This document shows, in pieces, positions 12,581-23,363 of a DNA stretch of 64,000 nt (its first letter is position 1; the number at the start of each line of letters is the position of its first letter). Both the position numbers and the translations under genes were made by a program. The notes below the pieces were generated by a model. It was not told where the DNA came from, did not search any database, and was given only the letters and a program-made list of their open reading frames with translations. This DNA comes from Diatrype stigma (lineage: Eukaryota; Ascomycota; Sordariomycetes; Xylariales; Diatrypaceae): assembly GCA_022225965.2 (NCBI GenBank), contig JAKJXP020000096.1, forward strand, positions 1-64,000. The letters are read 5' to 3'.

Positions 12581-13659
12581 ATGTCAGATGCAAGAGCGAT
12601 TTGGCGTCATCCGAGCTTGAAACGATTGATAAGAAGAGGCCCTTGGACTGGCCGGAACTGTGCTACCCGTCCAGCCCGTGTCGCTGCTGCTTCAAATTCA
12701 CCACCATCTCAAACTGCTAACGGTGCAACATTCTCCACACTCGCATCCACCCCGTCCGCACCTACATCCGCACCTGCCTCTGCCTCTGCCTCTGCCTCTG
12801 CTTCTGCCGCTGCCGCTGCCGTCGTGACTTCGACGCTTTCCAGTTCTTCTTCACGCTTTTTTCAGTGCAACCCAATCCCAAACCAAAGATTGTATTATTC
12901 CACACAGGAATCCAATAGCATCACAATGGCCTCCGCTTCCCCTTTCTACGACTTCAAGCCTTTAGATAGTACGTCTCTCCTGTCCCTGTCCCACCCGCTC
13001 TTTTTCAAAAGCCGCCCACCTCCAGCGCGATGTATAATGGATGATAGTGGCAACCGTTTCGGCACCTACCTACGGTCTACATACGTGTTATGGCATGACT
13101 GATTGACTAACCAAACGAACAGAGAAGGGCAATGAGAAGCCCCTGTCCGACTACAAGGGCAAGGTGGTGCTCATAGTCAACACCGCGTCCAAGTGCGGCT
13201 TCACGCCCCAGTATGCCGGCCTTGAGAAGGTCTACAAGGACATCAAGGCCAAATACCCCGAGGACTTCGAGATCCTCGGCTTCCCGTGCAACCAGTTCGG
13301 CTCCCAGGAGCCCGGAAGCGACGACGACATCCAGAGCTTCTGCCAGCTCAACTATGGCGTCAGCTTCCCGGTACGTGCTTTCTCTCTTTCTTCTCAAAAA
13401 TCACACACGATAATACTAACTGCAAAACCCCCCCAAAAAGATCATGGGCAAGACGAACGTCAACGGCGACCAGGCCAACCCGCTGTACGAGTGGCTCAAG
13501 GCCGAGCAGCCCGGCCTCCTGGGCCTGAAAATGGTCAAGTGGAACTTCGAGAAGTTCCTGGTCGGCCGGGACGGCAAGGTCAAGGGCCGCTGGGCCAGCA
13601 CCACCAAGCCCGAGACCCTCGAGCCCACCATCCTCGCCGAGCTGGAGAAGAAAGAGTAA
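12581..13659 (+). CDS. HYR1: Glutathione peroxidase-like thiol peroxidase (Hyr1/Gpx3 type)
   Basis: Three exons, 12581-12968, 13123-13370 and 13441-13659; introns gtacgt...aacag and gtacgt...aaaag. The full form has 284 residues. A second in-frame ATG at 12926, in stronger context (acaATGG), gives a 169-residue core. In core numbering the peroxidatic cysteine is Cys39 in NTASKCGFT (no selenocysteine), FPCNQFG carries Cys70 and Gln72, and the resolving cysteine is Cys88 in FCQLNYGVSFP. The Trp and Asn of the catalytic tetrad are in KWNFEKF. This layout matches fungal thioredoxin-dependent peroxidases that scavenge hydroperoxides and can act as redox sensors. The first 115 residues are Arg- and Ser/Ala-rich with almost no acids early on, as in a mitochondrial presequence, then a Pro/Ser/Ala repeat. 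Two isoforms from alternative starts are inferred. Confidence 0.92.
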
Positions 13660-14536
13660 GTAAGTGTTTAACGCTACTACTTACTACGTTTTTTCTTCTC
13701 CCCCGGCCCGGCGGATGGTGACGGCGGCTGTGGCAGGCAATGCTGGTGGTTGTCACCCTGCCAATACTCGTTTATGACTGCGCTTTTTACGCGCGCACAC
13801 ACAGAACATGTGTGTATGTTTGTATGTGTGTTGACGAGCTGCCTTAGCAAACCTAAGATGTAAATATAGTCTCCTAATTTTATGGTTATTGATGATCTAT
13901 CTTTGACTTCGTCCTTCTAGCCCCTTTATGTCTATGTTTATGAAGCGGGTCAGCGTAATCTAGCCATGCTACCATGGTATAACTCACTACCTCCTGATGG
14001 TTCATCTTGAACTGGTTTCCAAACTAGTTTCTGCCCTCTTCGGCTGCCTACACGGCGCCTTAGCATTGTACAACTGCATCTTGCCCAGGTTATCCCGACC
14101 CTGTTCATAACCGCCTCGGACATAGCCTTCAGCCCTAGAAATACCTGTGTCGGTCTTATAACTACGAGAGAAAGTAGCAATTGGCTGTTGACCGCCAAGC
14201 ATCTTAATGTCATTGATGAGCTCGGGGTGCAACAGCCCAATGGTTGCAGAATATAGCTGTGCACTGTCTATCACTTGCAATCTGCACACGAGCACGCACA
14301 TGAGGTGAAAACGCGTGTCAAGAGAAGAGGATAGTGGTTGATGTAGGAAATCTTCCCAGTCAAACATCAGGACCTAGCTTTGCGGAGTAAATGAAAACTG
14401 ACAATATGATGTCTTTTTTCAGAAGAAAATACCGCGAGGATAGTAAGAGGGGGGGGGTGAGGCATCGAATGAAATACGGGCGTAAAATACATTGCGAGTT
14501 AAAATGAGGCGAGAGGGAGAGAAAGAAAGAAAATGT
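13660..14536. other. Intergenic, no gene recognised
   Basis: The 3' flank of the glutathione peroxidase gene. Minus-strand open frames at 13950-14264 and 14002-14367 have no motif, no splice logic and no family resemblance, so they are not called. Confidence 0.55.
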
Positions 14537-14661
14537 ACCCGGTCCAGATTTCGAACCTAGAAACTCCCATGTAGTACCTTGAGACTAATTGCTATCCTAA
14601 GGACCAAGCTGCGCTGCTTTACTTATGAGACATGGTGTACTGGCCACTATACTACCCGGGT
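14537..14661 (-). tRNA. Putative intron-containing tRNA, anticodon CAT (Met), possibly a degenerate copy
   Basis: Read on the minus strand. An A-box-like stretch TAGTATAGTGGCCAGTA follows the 5' acceptor ACCCGGG, and a B-box GGTTCGAAATC precedes ACCGGGT. The acceptor pairs six of seven positions (last pair G/A). The D stem GTAT/GTAC pairs with one wobble. The T stem CTAGG/TCTGG closes a seven-base TTCGAAA loop, two of its pairs being wobbles. The anticodon stem CATGT/ACATG is perfect, but its halves are separated by about 50 extra bases directly after a CTCATAA loop, the place where eukaryotic tRNA introns sit. Removing 50 nt leaves about 75 nt. The extra base before the anticodon stem and the 7-nt variable loop are slightly off, so a tRNA pseudogene or tRNA-derived repeat is the alternative. 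Confidence 0.4.
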
Positions 14662-16182
14662 TTCTTTGTTGGAAGTCTACCAGTCGCCTAAGGACTTGCT
14701 CGGTTATTGGAGTTCTGCCCGTTACCTGGGCAATTCTCATACTCTGGTATACATACCTCAGTACCTACCGTATGCTCTCCTCGTCGATGTCTCTCCCTTC
14801 GCTGCATATATCTATCCAGGTATCCGTTGCGTGATTGCCACCTTAGGTGGCTCTGATCAACCACCACGGCTTCTCTCTTATCATAAAGTCCTTGCTGAAT
14901 TCCAGTATTGGATATCCCAGTCTACTACTTAAGCAACCGGAATACTGCTCATAGATCCATATATCAGACTTCGGCAAGCTGCTTTACAGTTGCAAATAAA
15001 TGATCATGAGCGCCTCCTCAATACTTAAAGGAATCATATGATGTAGAGAAAGTTTTAAGAGTTTCAAGCTAACAGCGATCTGCCAAGCATTCTTTTCATA
15101 TATATAGTGTTCTCACTGTTCTGTTCCGTGGTCAGCGCGCACCAGCTGCCCTGCCCACACGTAGGCAGCAAGCGACCTTCTAGCACTTCGCCGCAACTTG
15201 TTACCTTTCCTCTAATCCGCATCATCAGTTCCTTCTCTACAGCGTTGCACCTGTGATAGGCTATGGACTTCTGGATGGAGACGTTGCAAAGATTGTGGAT
15301 TAAATAGAGTACTCACTCTACCTTCCAATTCCGTCGTGCCTTTGGCGTGTAACGTCGCCACCCAGGAATTTCGTCGGCGGCGCAGCAGGTCTTGGAACTT
15401 GATATCTCGCGGGGTCGCCTTTGAGGACTGTTAACTACTTTGAGAGCTATTATAGAAAAACGCGGCAGAGGAATACGAGCAATACGAATTGCCATATTCT
15501 TGAGACAGGTGGGAAATGATATTCGCCACGGAGTGGTTCATGGACTCAGCATTGGACTGATGATGGTGTTTTTGCGATGAAGCCCAACCTATAGTTGTTA
15601 TAGTCGGGGCCAGTCTGGGGTCTTGCCGACAGATCGGATTCCATATACCCCCTAACGATATTCGGAAGGAGCAGCTGTCAGCCTTGTTGTTCCTGCAGTA
15701 CCCCAAGGCCTAGACCTGAGGGCTTCACCAGGGCCAAAGCGTTCGATTTATTCTATGGGTATTTATAGCCCACCCTACGTTGATTTTAGCTTCCAATAAT
15801 GCCATTAACGTTACCCACTGGACCGAGTCCCGGTAACAAACCATATGGTAGATATTAGTCATGATATATATACTCTGTGAGTTAATATCCCTGAATAGGC
15901 AACATGCTCTACCATGCCGTCGCTTACTGTGATATGCGATGGCTGTATGCAGCAGCTCGCTTAATGCTGATGATATTCTTGGGTGACTTGGCACGTACTA
16001 TCAAGCAGCTATGTGCGGCACCCCCCTTATTCACACTTATGCCCATACGTGGGCTGTATGGGTTTGCCTTGTATATAAGCCGCGATCCATCAGCCCAGTG
16101 CCGATCATGTACCAAATGCGATTTTGTATAGACTCCTCGGGTCGTACTACAGTTGTTCTACAGTTGTTCTACTAGCATCGCC
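14662..16182. other. Intergenic, no gene recognised
   Basis: No supported coding exon. A plus-strand frame at 14579-14932 overlaps the tRNA-like element and lacks any motif. The right end is the promoter of the heme peroxidase gene, with a direct repeat of CAGTTGTTCTA at 16150-16171. Confidence 0.55.
16073..16079 (+). promoter_or_regulatory. TATA box of the heme peroxidase gene
   Basis: TATATAA about 105 nt before the peroxidase start codon, followed by the CAGTTGTTCTA direct repeat in the presumed leader. Confidence 0.5.
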
Positions 16183-17999
16183 ATGTTCGCGGCTCCCTTA
16201 CTCTCGCTCCTGCTGCTAGCGGGCCGAGGCTTGTCTTACACCTGGCCCGATGTTAGGGTTGACCGCCTTGAGTCCCTGCTCTACCAGCAGCAGCAGTACC
16301 ATGGGCTGTTGGTGGCCAGCGACGTCAAATACTGCTTCCTGTCTGTCTTCGACCTAGACGAGATACGGTCCATAAGCGGACGTCTAGCGGCAGCGGAGTG
16401 GATCCGCGTTGCTTACCACGACATGGCGACGGCCGACGTGGAGGCGGGCACAGGCGGCCTGGATGCCAGCATCTCATTCGAGACGGACCGTGACGAGAAC
16501 AAGGGGCCGGCGTTCAACGCAACGATGCGGCAGCTCTACCTGTTCCACAGCGCCAAGTCGTCTATGGCTGACATGATAGCCATGGCCGTCACACTAGCCG
16601 TCGGAAGCTGCTCCGAGGGCGCGGTCAACGTGCCCTACCGCGGGGGCCGGATCGACGCGACCGAGGCAGGCCCGCTGGGCGTCCCGGAGCCGCAACAGGA
16701 CCTCGAGCAGCACACCAGCATCTTCCAAAAACAGGGTTTCAACCAGACGGAGATGATCGGGTTGGTGGCATGCGGTCACTCGGTTGGCGGCGTCCACGGA
16801 ACCATATTCCCGGACACCGTCCCTGTCCTGAACGATACGCAGAACGAAGCGAGCTTACAGCCCTTCGATTCGAGCCCCACCGTTTTCGACAACAGCGTGT
16901 AAGTCACGCCTAGCCTTTTGGTATCTTCTCAGTCTGACGCGCGATGCAGGGCAGTAGGGTTCACGGAAAACTCCACGCAGGACGCGCTCGCGTACGGCCC
17001 CAACACGACGACGCGATCCGACCACCGCATTTTCCTCTCCGATGGCGGAAACCTTATCAGCCGGATGGCGCAGGACAACGACTTTTACCTCTCCACCTGC
17101 AAGAGCCTGCTGGAGCGCATGATCAACACTGTTCCTAAGGAGGTGCAGTTGACGGAAGTCATAGACCCCATTGCTACCAAGCCCGACTACCTCGACCTCA
17201 GGATCAACGAAGATGGCACGTTCTTCATCCGCGGAGAAGTTCGAGTACGCAGATCCCATATTTAACCATTGAATCATCTGTCTGAAGACCGTACTAACTG
17301 AGCGTCATGCAGACAATCCAGGCCGAAGGTATCGATCGCGACAACCGCCAGGTCGTAGTGCATCTCAAGGCTGGGGACTCTGAGACGACGAGCGCCCCGA
17401 CAACTTGGAACGGGGAGAGCCTTCCCTTCCACGAAAACCGCCCCTCCTTCGACTGGTGGGGTTTCAACGCGACCGTACCCATTGCGCAGGGGCTGTCATT
17501 TGACGTCGAGCTCATCGACAGCGGTGACTCGAAGCTGGAGACCAACGGCGGAAGCGGGTTCCCTCTGCAGACGGACATCGTGCCGCAGACGGCCAGGTCC
17601 TGCAGCAGTACCGCGATCCGGGGTCCCAGCACTATTAGTGTAACTGCCGCGGTAAGTAATCATCAACGACGGTCGGTTCATTGAACCTGTCAGAATACCT
17701 CATAGCTAACATGAGCATGGTTCCAGATCTTGGATGCAGCAGGCTTTGACTCCGTTGCCCTCTCGGTCGATGTCCCATATGCGCAGCAGAACTCCTTGAT
17801 CCCGCGGATTGAGCCGACACTGGTGGACATGGAATTCACCCAGGCTCTGAACGGCACGGGCTATTCCCTCTACTCGGGCTCGCTCGACTTCGGGGCCGCC
17901 TTCCAGGGCGCCCTCTCCTACGACGTGATAGGTCGCAGAACATCCGGGGACGACTCGATCAGCGAGTTTAACTTGTTCAGTGCCCTCTCTGATTGTTGA
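16183..17999 (+). CDS. Secreted fungal heme peroxidase with an extended C-terminal domain
   Basis: Four exons, 16183-16898, 16950-17244, 17313-17651 and 17727-17999, giving 540 residues. It starts with a signal peptide (MFAAPLLSLLLLAGRGLS). The plant/fungal/bacterial-type peroxidase domain covers about residues 30-290. The distal heme pocket has Arg75 and His79 in EWIRVAYHD, with Tyr where most class II enzymes have Phe or Trp. The proximal histidine is His199 in VACGHSVGG. The last 200-250 residues form a separate Ser/Thr-rich, probably beta-rich region, without the WSC repeats often found in related proteins. Several NxT sites suggest N-glycosylation. Expected to oxidise extracellular phenolic or wall substrates with H2O2; the natural substrate is unknown. 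A frame upstream of 16183 opens only with TTG and would bury the signal peptide, so the ATG is preferred. All intron phases close the frame. Confidence 0.88.
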
Positions 18000-19690
18000 T
18001 GATAGTTAGAAGGAAGTTGGTGAGGTTAAATCAAACAAAATGCGGAGGCCAGAAATGAGTTTTTGATTACATATACGTAGCAAGTAAAAAACAGTAAATT
18101 TTACATCCATATCAAATGATATAACCCGATTAGAATTCGGAGAGGAATATATTTCAATATGACATGACCCGGGCCGCTTTGCTTTCATTTCAGGTCGGGC
18201 ATCTCCACTCGGACGCGGTTATGCTTAAGATAAAAAGGTACAAACCACGCACGGGCCGGACGGGGCAACACAGCCATGCGCCACACGGCCATGAGGTACA
18301 CAAGGCCCACTAACTCAAGCTATCAGGTACTGAATTTCTAGTACGCCTCAGGTTCGAATTGAAGATAGGAGGTTACATTAGGGGGTATGTAGGCAAGAGG
18401 CAAGGTAGGAACGATGACGCGAAGTCAGGTAGGTGGCATTATGTAGTACAGCATTACTTCGTACGTCCTACCTACTATTAACCAACATGGTGGCTGCATC
18501 GTAAGGCTGAGGCTGCTCTATGGATGAAGGCATCTACATAATTACCTGTAGTTAACCCAGAGTCTGTTTGGATTGAGTAGCCCGAGTTGATGTGATATAA
18601 CATACAACACTACTGTAGATTTGAGGAAAAGACGTCATCGATTGTTTACTTGATACTGGTTGGTATGCCAAGTTGTGTCAAGCGAATATCGCACTTCGTT
18701 CGACTCAGTACCTTCATTTTCGAAAAGGGGTGACATCAAATCCCTACTGTTGTTATTTTAGTTAGTTATCCAGTTATCATTAGTCTCTCTGTCACACTCA
18801 CTCACTCCCCTCATATACGTATGTATGTATCTAGTAGAAATGCATAGAATTGCGCGTACGGATTAGAGAGATGGGCCGGTTCTCGTGGTGCACGGCAGGT
18901 ATTGTAGGGTGAGTGGCAGGGTGGATTGCGTGTCAAGCTCAGCAACCCACAGACAGTCGCAATTCGCCATATCCCTCCCGTAGCACTAACAAGGAGGCGA
19001 GCTAGGTACTTAATGGTCTGTGACAGCAGTTGACCCAACTATAAATGAAATCCCATAAATGAAATCCCATAAATCTAGACGGAAACTTGTTATTCTGCTT
19101 CCCGCGGGAATGATGATATCTTCATTGCCTTACTTCTATAGTCTATGGTCTATGGTCTATGACTACCTATTACCCATAAATTAATCACACACGCTCCTTT
19201 AGTTCTTGCCTTTAGTTACAGTCACACCTTTTAGTTCGTTACGGGGATCATCGCAGAACCGGACCTGTCGACCTGCCGACCCCGACCCTGACTACTGACG
19301 CCCCCTTTGACCGACGTCATTGTCACCATAAGCATCACTCCCTACCACCTACGGGCACCTGCTGCCTCTCACTGCCTGCCTCCCGCTGCCTGCCTCCCGC
19401 TACTTCGCTAGGCAGATTCTATTATTCCATCATCTCCCATTCGTCTGTTCGTCTTTCGCAGCTGGTCATCTGCTTACTCAGTTATACTCGATTTTATTCC
19501 AACACGTCTCCTCGAACACTACCGTCTTTTCTTTATTGTCAATTACCCGAACTTAGTACCCGCGTTGCTACGTACCGCAAACCCCCTTTATATGCCGGAG
19601 TCATCGTAATCGACCAAAGCCATCGATCCGCTTCCGCGAACTCAACACACTACCACCACCGCCGCACCTGCATGCACTTGCGCCCTCAAT
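18000..19690. other. Intergenic and 5' leader of the sterol acyltransferase gene
   Basis: No coding exon recognised. It contains two full copies and a partial third of the 14-bp word ATAAATGAAATCCC at 19041-19074, a GTCTATG triplet repeat at 19140-19161, and a pyrimidine-rich stretch from about 19300 to the ATG at 19691. The latter is typical of fungal promoters and leaders of expressed genes. Confidence 0.55.
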
Positions 19691-21498
19691 ATGCCTGACT
19701 CAAATTCACAAGCAGTCGCCACTGCCAGCGAGGCCAACAGCCATAACGATGCCGATCGCGATCAAGGTCTCCGGTCGCGAAAACCCCAGCACGCCCAGGT
19801 CTCCGAGCTGGCCAGGGAGCACAGCAGCTCCTACATCACGGGAGCCCTCTCGCCACCGGTCGACGGCACGGCCTCGGGTCTGACCAGCGGCCGTTCCACG
19901 CCCGTCGCGGAAAACGCGCCCGAGTCCACCAAGGCCATCGCCCAGATACGGAAGCAGGTGCGCGCCGAGGAGCGGCGGCGCCGCCTCTTCCCGTCCACCA
20001 ACTTCCAGTCGCGCGTCTCCCACCTCGACCCCGAGTCCGACTACCACGACTTCCACGGCTTCTTCAACCTCTTCTGGATCGGCCTGGCCATCATGGGCAT
20101 CACCACCATGCTGCGCAACTACAAGGACACCGGCTCGCCCTTCCGCAAACAGATATGGACCCTCTTCACCATCAAGCTCTGGCACCTGGCCATAGCCGAC
20201 TTCCTGATGGTGGCGAGCACCGCCGTCATCGTGCCGCTCCACAAGAAATGCAGAAAGAGTCGCGTGGGCATGACCTGGAGCAAGGGCGGCATGGCCATCC
20301 AGAGCGCGTACGAGGTGGCCTGGCTGTCCGTCTGGATCGCCGTGCCCTTTGTCCTGCAGTGGACGTGGACCTCCCAGGTGTTCCTCATCCTGCACACCAT
20401 GGTGCTCCTCATGAAGATGCACTCCTACATGTTCTACAACGGCCACCTGTCCGAGATCGAGCGGCGCCTCCGGGCCCTCGACATGCCGTCCAACCCCGAA
20501 GCGTCCAAGGCGCCCGTCACCACCTACCCTACGGTCGAGAACCCCATGGGCGGGGAGACGCACGGCGAGAAGTCGGGCGACGACAGCGAGGGCGAGGAGG
20601 ACAGTCTGGCGCTGCTCCGCGACGACCTCGCCCGCGAGCTGACCAGCCCCATGGGCAACGTGACGTACCCGCACAACCTGACCTGGGCCAACTACCTCGA
20701 CTACCTCGTCTGCCCGACGCTGTGCTACGAGCTCGAGTACCCGCGCACGCCGTCGATCAAGTGGACGAACCTGTTCGCCAAGGTGCTCGCCACCTTCGGG
20801 TGCATCTTCCTGCTGACCATCATCTCGGAGGAGTTCATCCTGCCGGTGCTGCAGGACTCCAAGGCGCAGCTGGAGCGCGGGTCCGTGTCGGCGTCGGAGA
20901 GCCTGCTGATCCTGGCCGAGACCATCTCGTGGCTGCTCTTCCCCTTCATGCTCACCTTCCTGCTCGTCTTCCTCGTCATCTTCGAGTACGTGCTGGGCGC
21001 CTGCGCCGAGATGACGCGCTTCGCCGACCGCCACTTCTACAGCGACTGGTGGAACAGCACCGACTGGATGGAGTTCAGCCGCGAGTGGAACATCCCCGTC
21101 TACAGCTTCCTGCGCCGCCACGTGTACGCCACCTCGGCGCCCCGCACCGGCCGCGGCCTCGCCACCGTCATCACCTTCCTCATCTCCGCCGTCGGCCACG
21201 AGATCGTCATGGCCTGCATCACCAAGAAGCTGCGCGGCTACGGCTTCGTCTGCCAGATGATGCAGCTCCCCATCGTCGTCCTGCAGCGCACCCGCTGGGT
21301 CCGCGCCCACAAGACCGCCAACAACGTCCTCTTCTGGGCGAGCATGATCATGGGTCTGGCCCTGGTAAGCGTTTTCCCCATGAAATGCATATACATATTG
21401 CCGCGTATACCCCCAAGGCGAAGAAAGGTAGAAAACAAAAGTAGACATCTCACTAACCGCTTGGCTCGCAGATCTGCTCCCTCTACGTCCTGATCTAA
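19691..21498 (+). CDS. ARE2: Sterol O-acyltransferase (MBOAT family, ARE1/ARE2 type)
   Basis: Two exons, 19691-21364 and 21472-21498, encode 566 residues. The last exon holds only ICSLYVLI and the stop. After a 100-residue polar N-terminus there are many membrane segments. The MBOAT hallmark FYSDWWN is at residues 449-455, and the catalytic histidine is His503 in SAVGHEIVM. The stretch from FADRHFYSDWWN to RRHVY follows yeast Are2 closely, rather than DGAT1. It esterifies ergosterol and related sterols with acyl-CoA in the ER membrane for storage in lipid droplets. An acidic insertion (GEKSGDDSEGEEDSL) lies in a cytosolic loop. Without splicing the frame would run on into a low-complexity tail to 21493, whereas splicing at CTG|gtaagc restores a hydrophobic C-terminus as in the family. 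The large antisense frame is a GC shadow. Confidence 0.93.
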
Positions 21499-22831
21499 AG
21501 GACAGCGTGAGTATCAATTATCGTATGTCTCTGCGTGTGCGAGTAGTGTCTGAGATACCCTTTTTTAGAATTGGTGAGCATGTACGATGAAAGAGAGAGA
21601 GAGGACAGGCGTTTTAAGAAAACCAGGTGGGAAGAGATAGACAGTAGAGGTTGCTGGCCATCGATCTTGTTTTATCGCATTTTGAGAGCTAGAGGAGTAG
21701 GGGGAAGTAAGTGTAGATGTAGCCCCAGGCATCGACGGTTGTTGTGATTTGTCACTTATAACGGAGGAAGCTTCATGTCACCGCATTGCCTGGGCGTTAG
21801 GTCATCTGCTGCTATACAACAACAACATAAATCACCCATAACTAATAGCTTTGCTTAGGCTGTGCTTTAAATGTGATGTGAGTTAACCGAGCAGAGAACA
21901 GGCGTTTAGTCTTGCTACGTGATGATGCTTTTGGTTGAGACCAACATCTTAGGTCTGGCAACTGTATCGTGGTAGTGTGTCGTGGTAGTCGTAACGTGTT
22001 AAGCATGCCCAGATCTGAGCTGTTAAATCACGTACAGCAATACGCACATAGATAGCCGGCACGGTATGAATAAATAGACCCCTATCATAGTCAGGCCACG
22101 ACCGTGTTGCAATGCGAAGTAGAATGGCTAACCTACCTAGATAGATTTCCAGGGTGTTCCATACCCCATCATGCTACGTACGATATTGTCCGGTCACGAA
22201 CCTTGAGGATAGGGCAATCCAGGTCATGAAAAGGTGGCACAGAGCCTATAACGGGACAGGAGCATTAGTTCCGTGTACCTTCTTCATCATGCTACTATAC
22301 AGCTTAAAGATACATATAGTAAGTAGTTAGGACCAGGACGTCCCGGATCACCCGCCAGATCCGGATCCGGAGTGGCGTCGGCTTGTAGCCCCTGGAAACC
22401 CCTTCACTACGAAGTAGGTACCCCTTTACCTTTTTGAACCTACCATTGAGATCATCAGGCCTGCCCACCAGGGGGATGATATTATGAGGGAACGATTAGA
22501 CGATCGCGTACGCATGGCATGGCAAGGAAATTTTCTAATAGAATTTAACAACAAAGTCGAGTCCTAAGATGCAAAACCTAGCCACCTAATTAGTCGGTTG
22601 CCTGAGTTCGGGTCATCCACCCTCTAATAGCATACATTCTACACGCCGCGCCACGCGAATATCCCCCTTCGGATCCCCCAAGGCAGCCTCGATCTGCCCC
22701 CTCGCCAATACATATGCCATGCTCGTGCCATGGCTGAAACATGGCATCCCAGACGTCTCTCGCCACGCGCCTCCCGTACGGCAGCCAGATTGCCTCTACC
22801 TCCATGCTACCTTTCCTCGCCATGGGGGGCC
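21499..22831. other. Intergenic, no gene recognised
   Basis: Convergent 3' flanks of the sterol acyltransferase and the small secreted protein gene. No supported exon. A frame at 22590-22823 minus has no motif. Confidence 0.55.
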
Positions 22832-23363
22832 TTAGAAGTTAATCTTGAAGTGAGAACCCCAGTGGTACTCCATGTCATCCAGGGTCTGGATCTCGATGCC
22901 GAAGACCGCGTCATTGTTTGCCCAAGCGCTGCAATACCAGTCAAAGCCGTCGGGCTTTTTTTCTGTGAGGGTCCAGTCCATGTGGCCGACGTTGTTGATT
23001 CCATCTATCAAACGCAGGCCAAGTTAGAAGAAAGATCGGTGGTCTCTGTATAGCGTAGAGTATAGAGTGGTAGGCAGGCAGGCCGGCCGGCAAGGTACAG
23101 GGTGGATTGAATGTGTGCTTGTTCAAACTGCTTTGCTTTAGTTACTTACCGGCGAGAACACCGCACTGTTGCAAGTGCTCCTGATCCGTACCTCCCGCGA
23201 GAAAGACGGTCACTTTGCCACCGATGTTGGTATCCCATACGATCTTCGTCGTGCTTTTGAGGTCGAGGGAAGAGTCCGTCCCGGGCTCAGTGACGTTCAG
23301 ACTCCCGGCGACTAGGGTCGAGGCCGCAAGGACCAGGGCAGTAGAGAGGGATGTGATATGCAT
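22832..23363 (-). CDS. Small secreted protein, possibly Kre9/Knh1-like N-terminal fold
   Basis: Two minus-strand exons, 23150-23363 and 22832-23004, with a 145-nt intron (gtaagt...gatag), encode 128 residues. A clear signal peptide (MHITSLSTALVLAASTLVAG) is followed by SLNVTEPGTDSSLDL and KIVWDT. That pattern resembles the Ser/Thr-rich beta-sandwich domain of fungal cell-wall proteins of the Kre9/Knh1 group. Exon 2 reads INNVGHMDWTLTEKK and then WYCSAWANND. The mature chain has two cysteines, one in QQCGV and one in WYCSAW, likely forming one disulfide. There is no GPI signal; it ends KINF. Secreted or cell-wall location is well supported. A role as an effector or wall protein is inference. 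The gene stands alone between long gene-free stretches. Confidence 0.78.

Noticed and set aside
14579..14932. 117-codon plus-strand frame
   Set aside because: Overlaps the tRNA-like element on the other strand and has no motif.
19706..21517. 603-codon open frame antisense to the sterol acyltransferase
   Set aside because: A by-product of GC-rich third positions; biased composition, no domain, while the sense strand has a full MBOAT enzyme.
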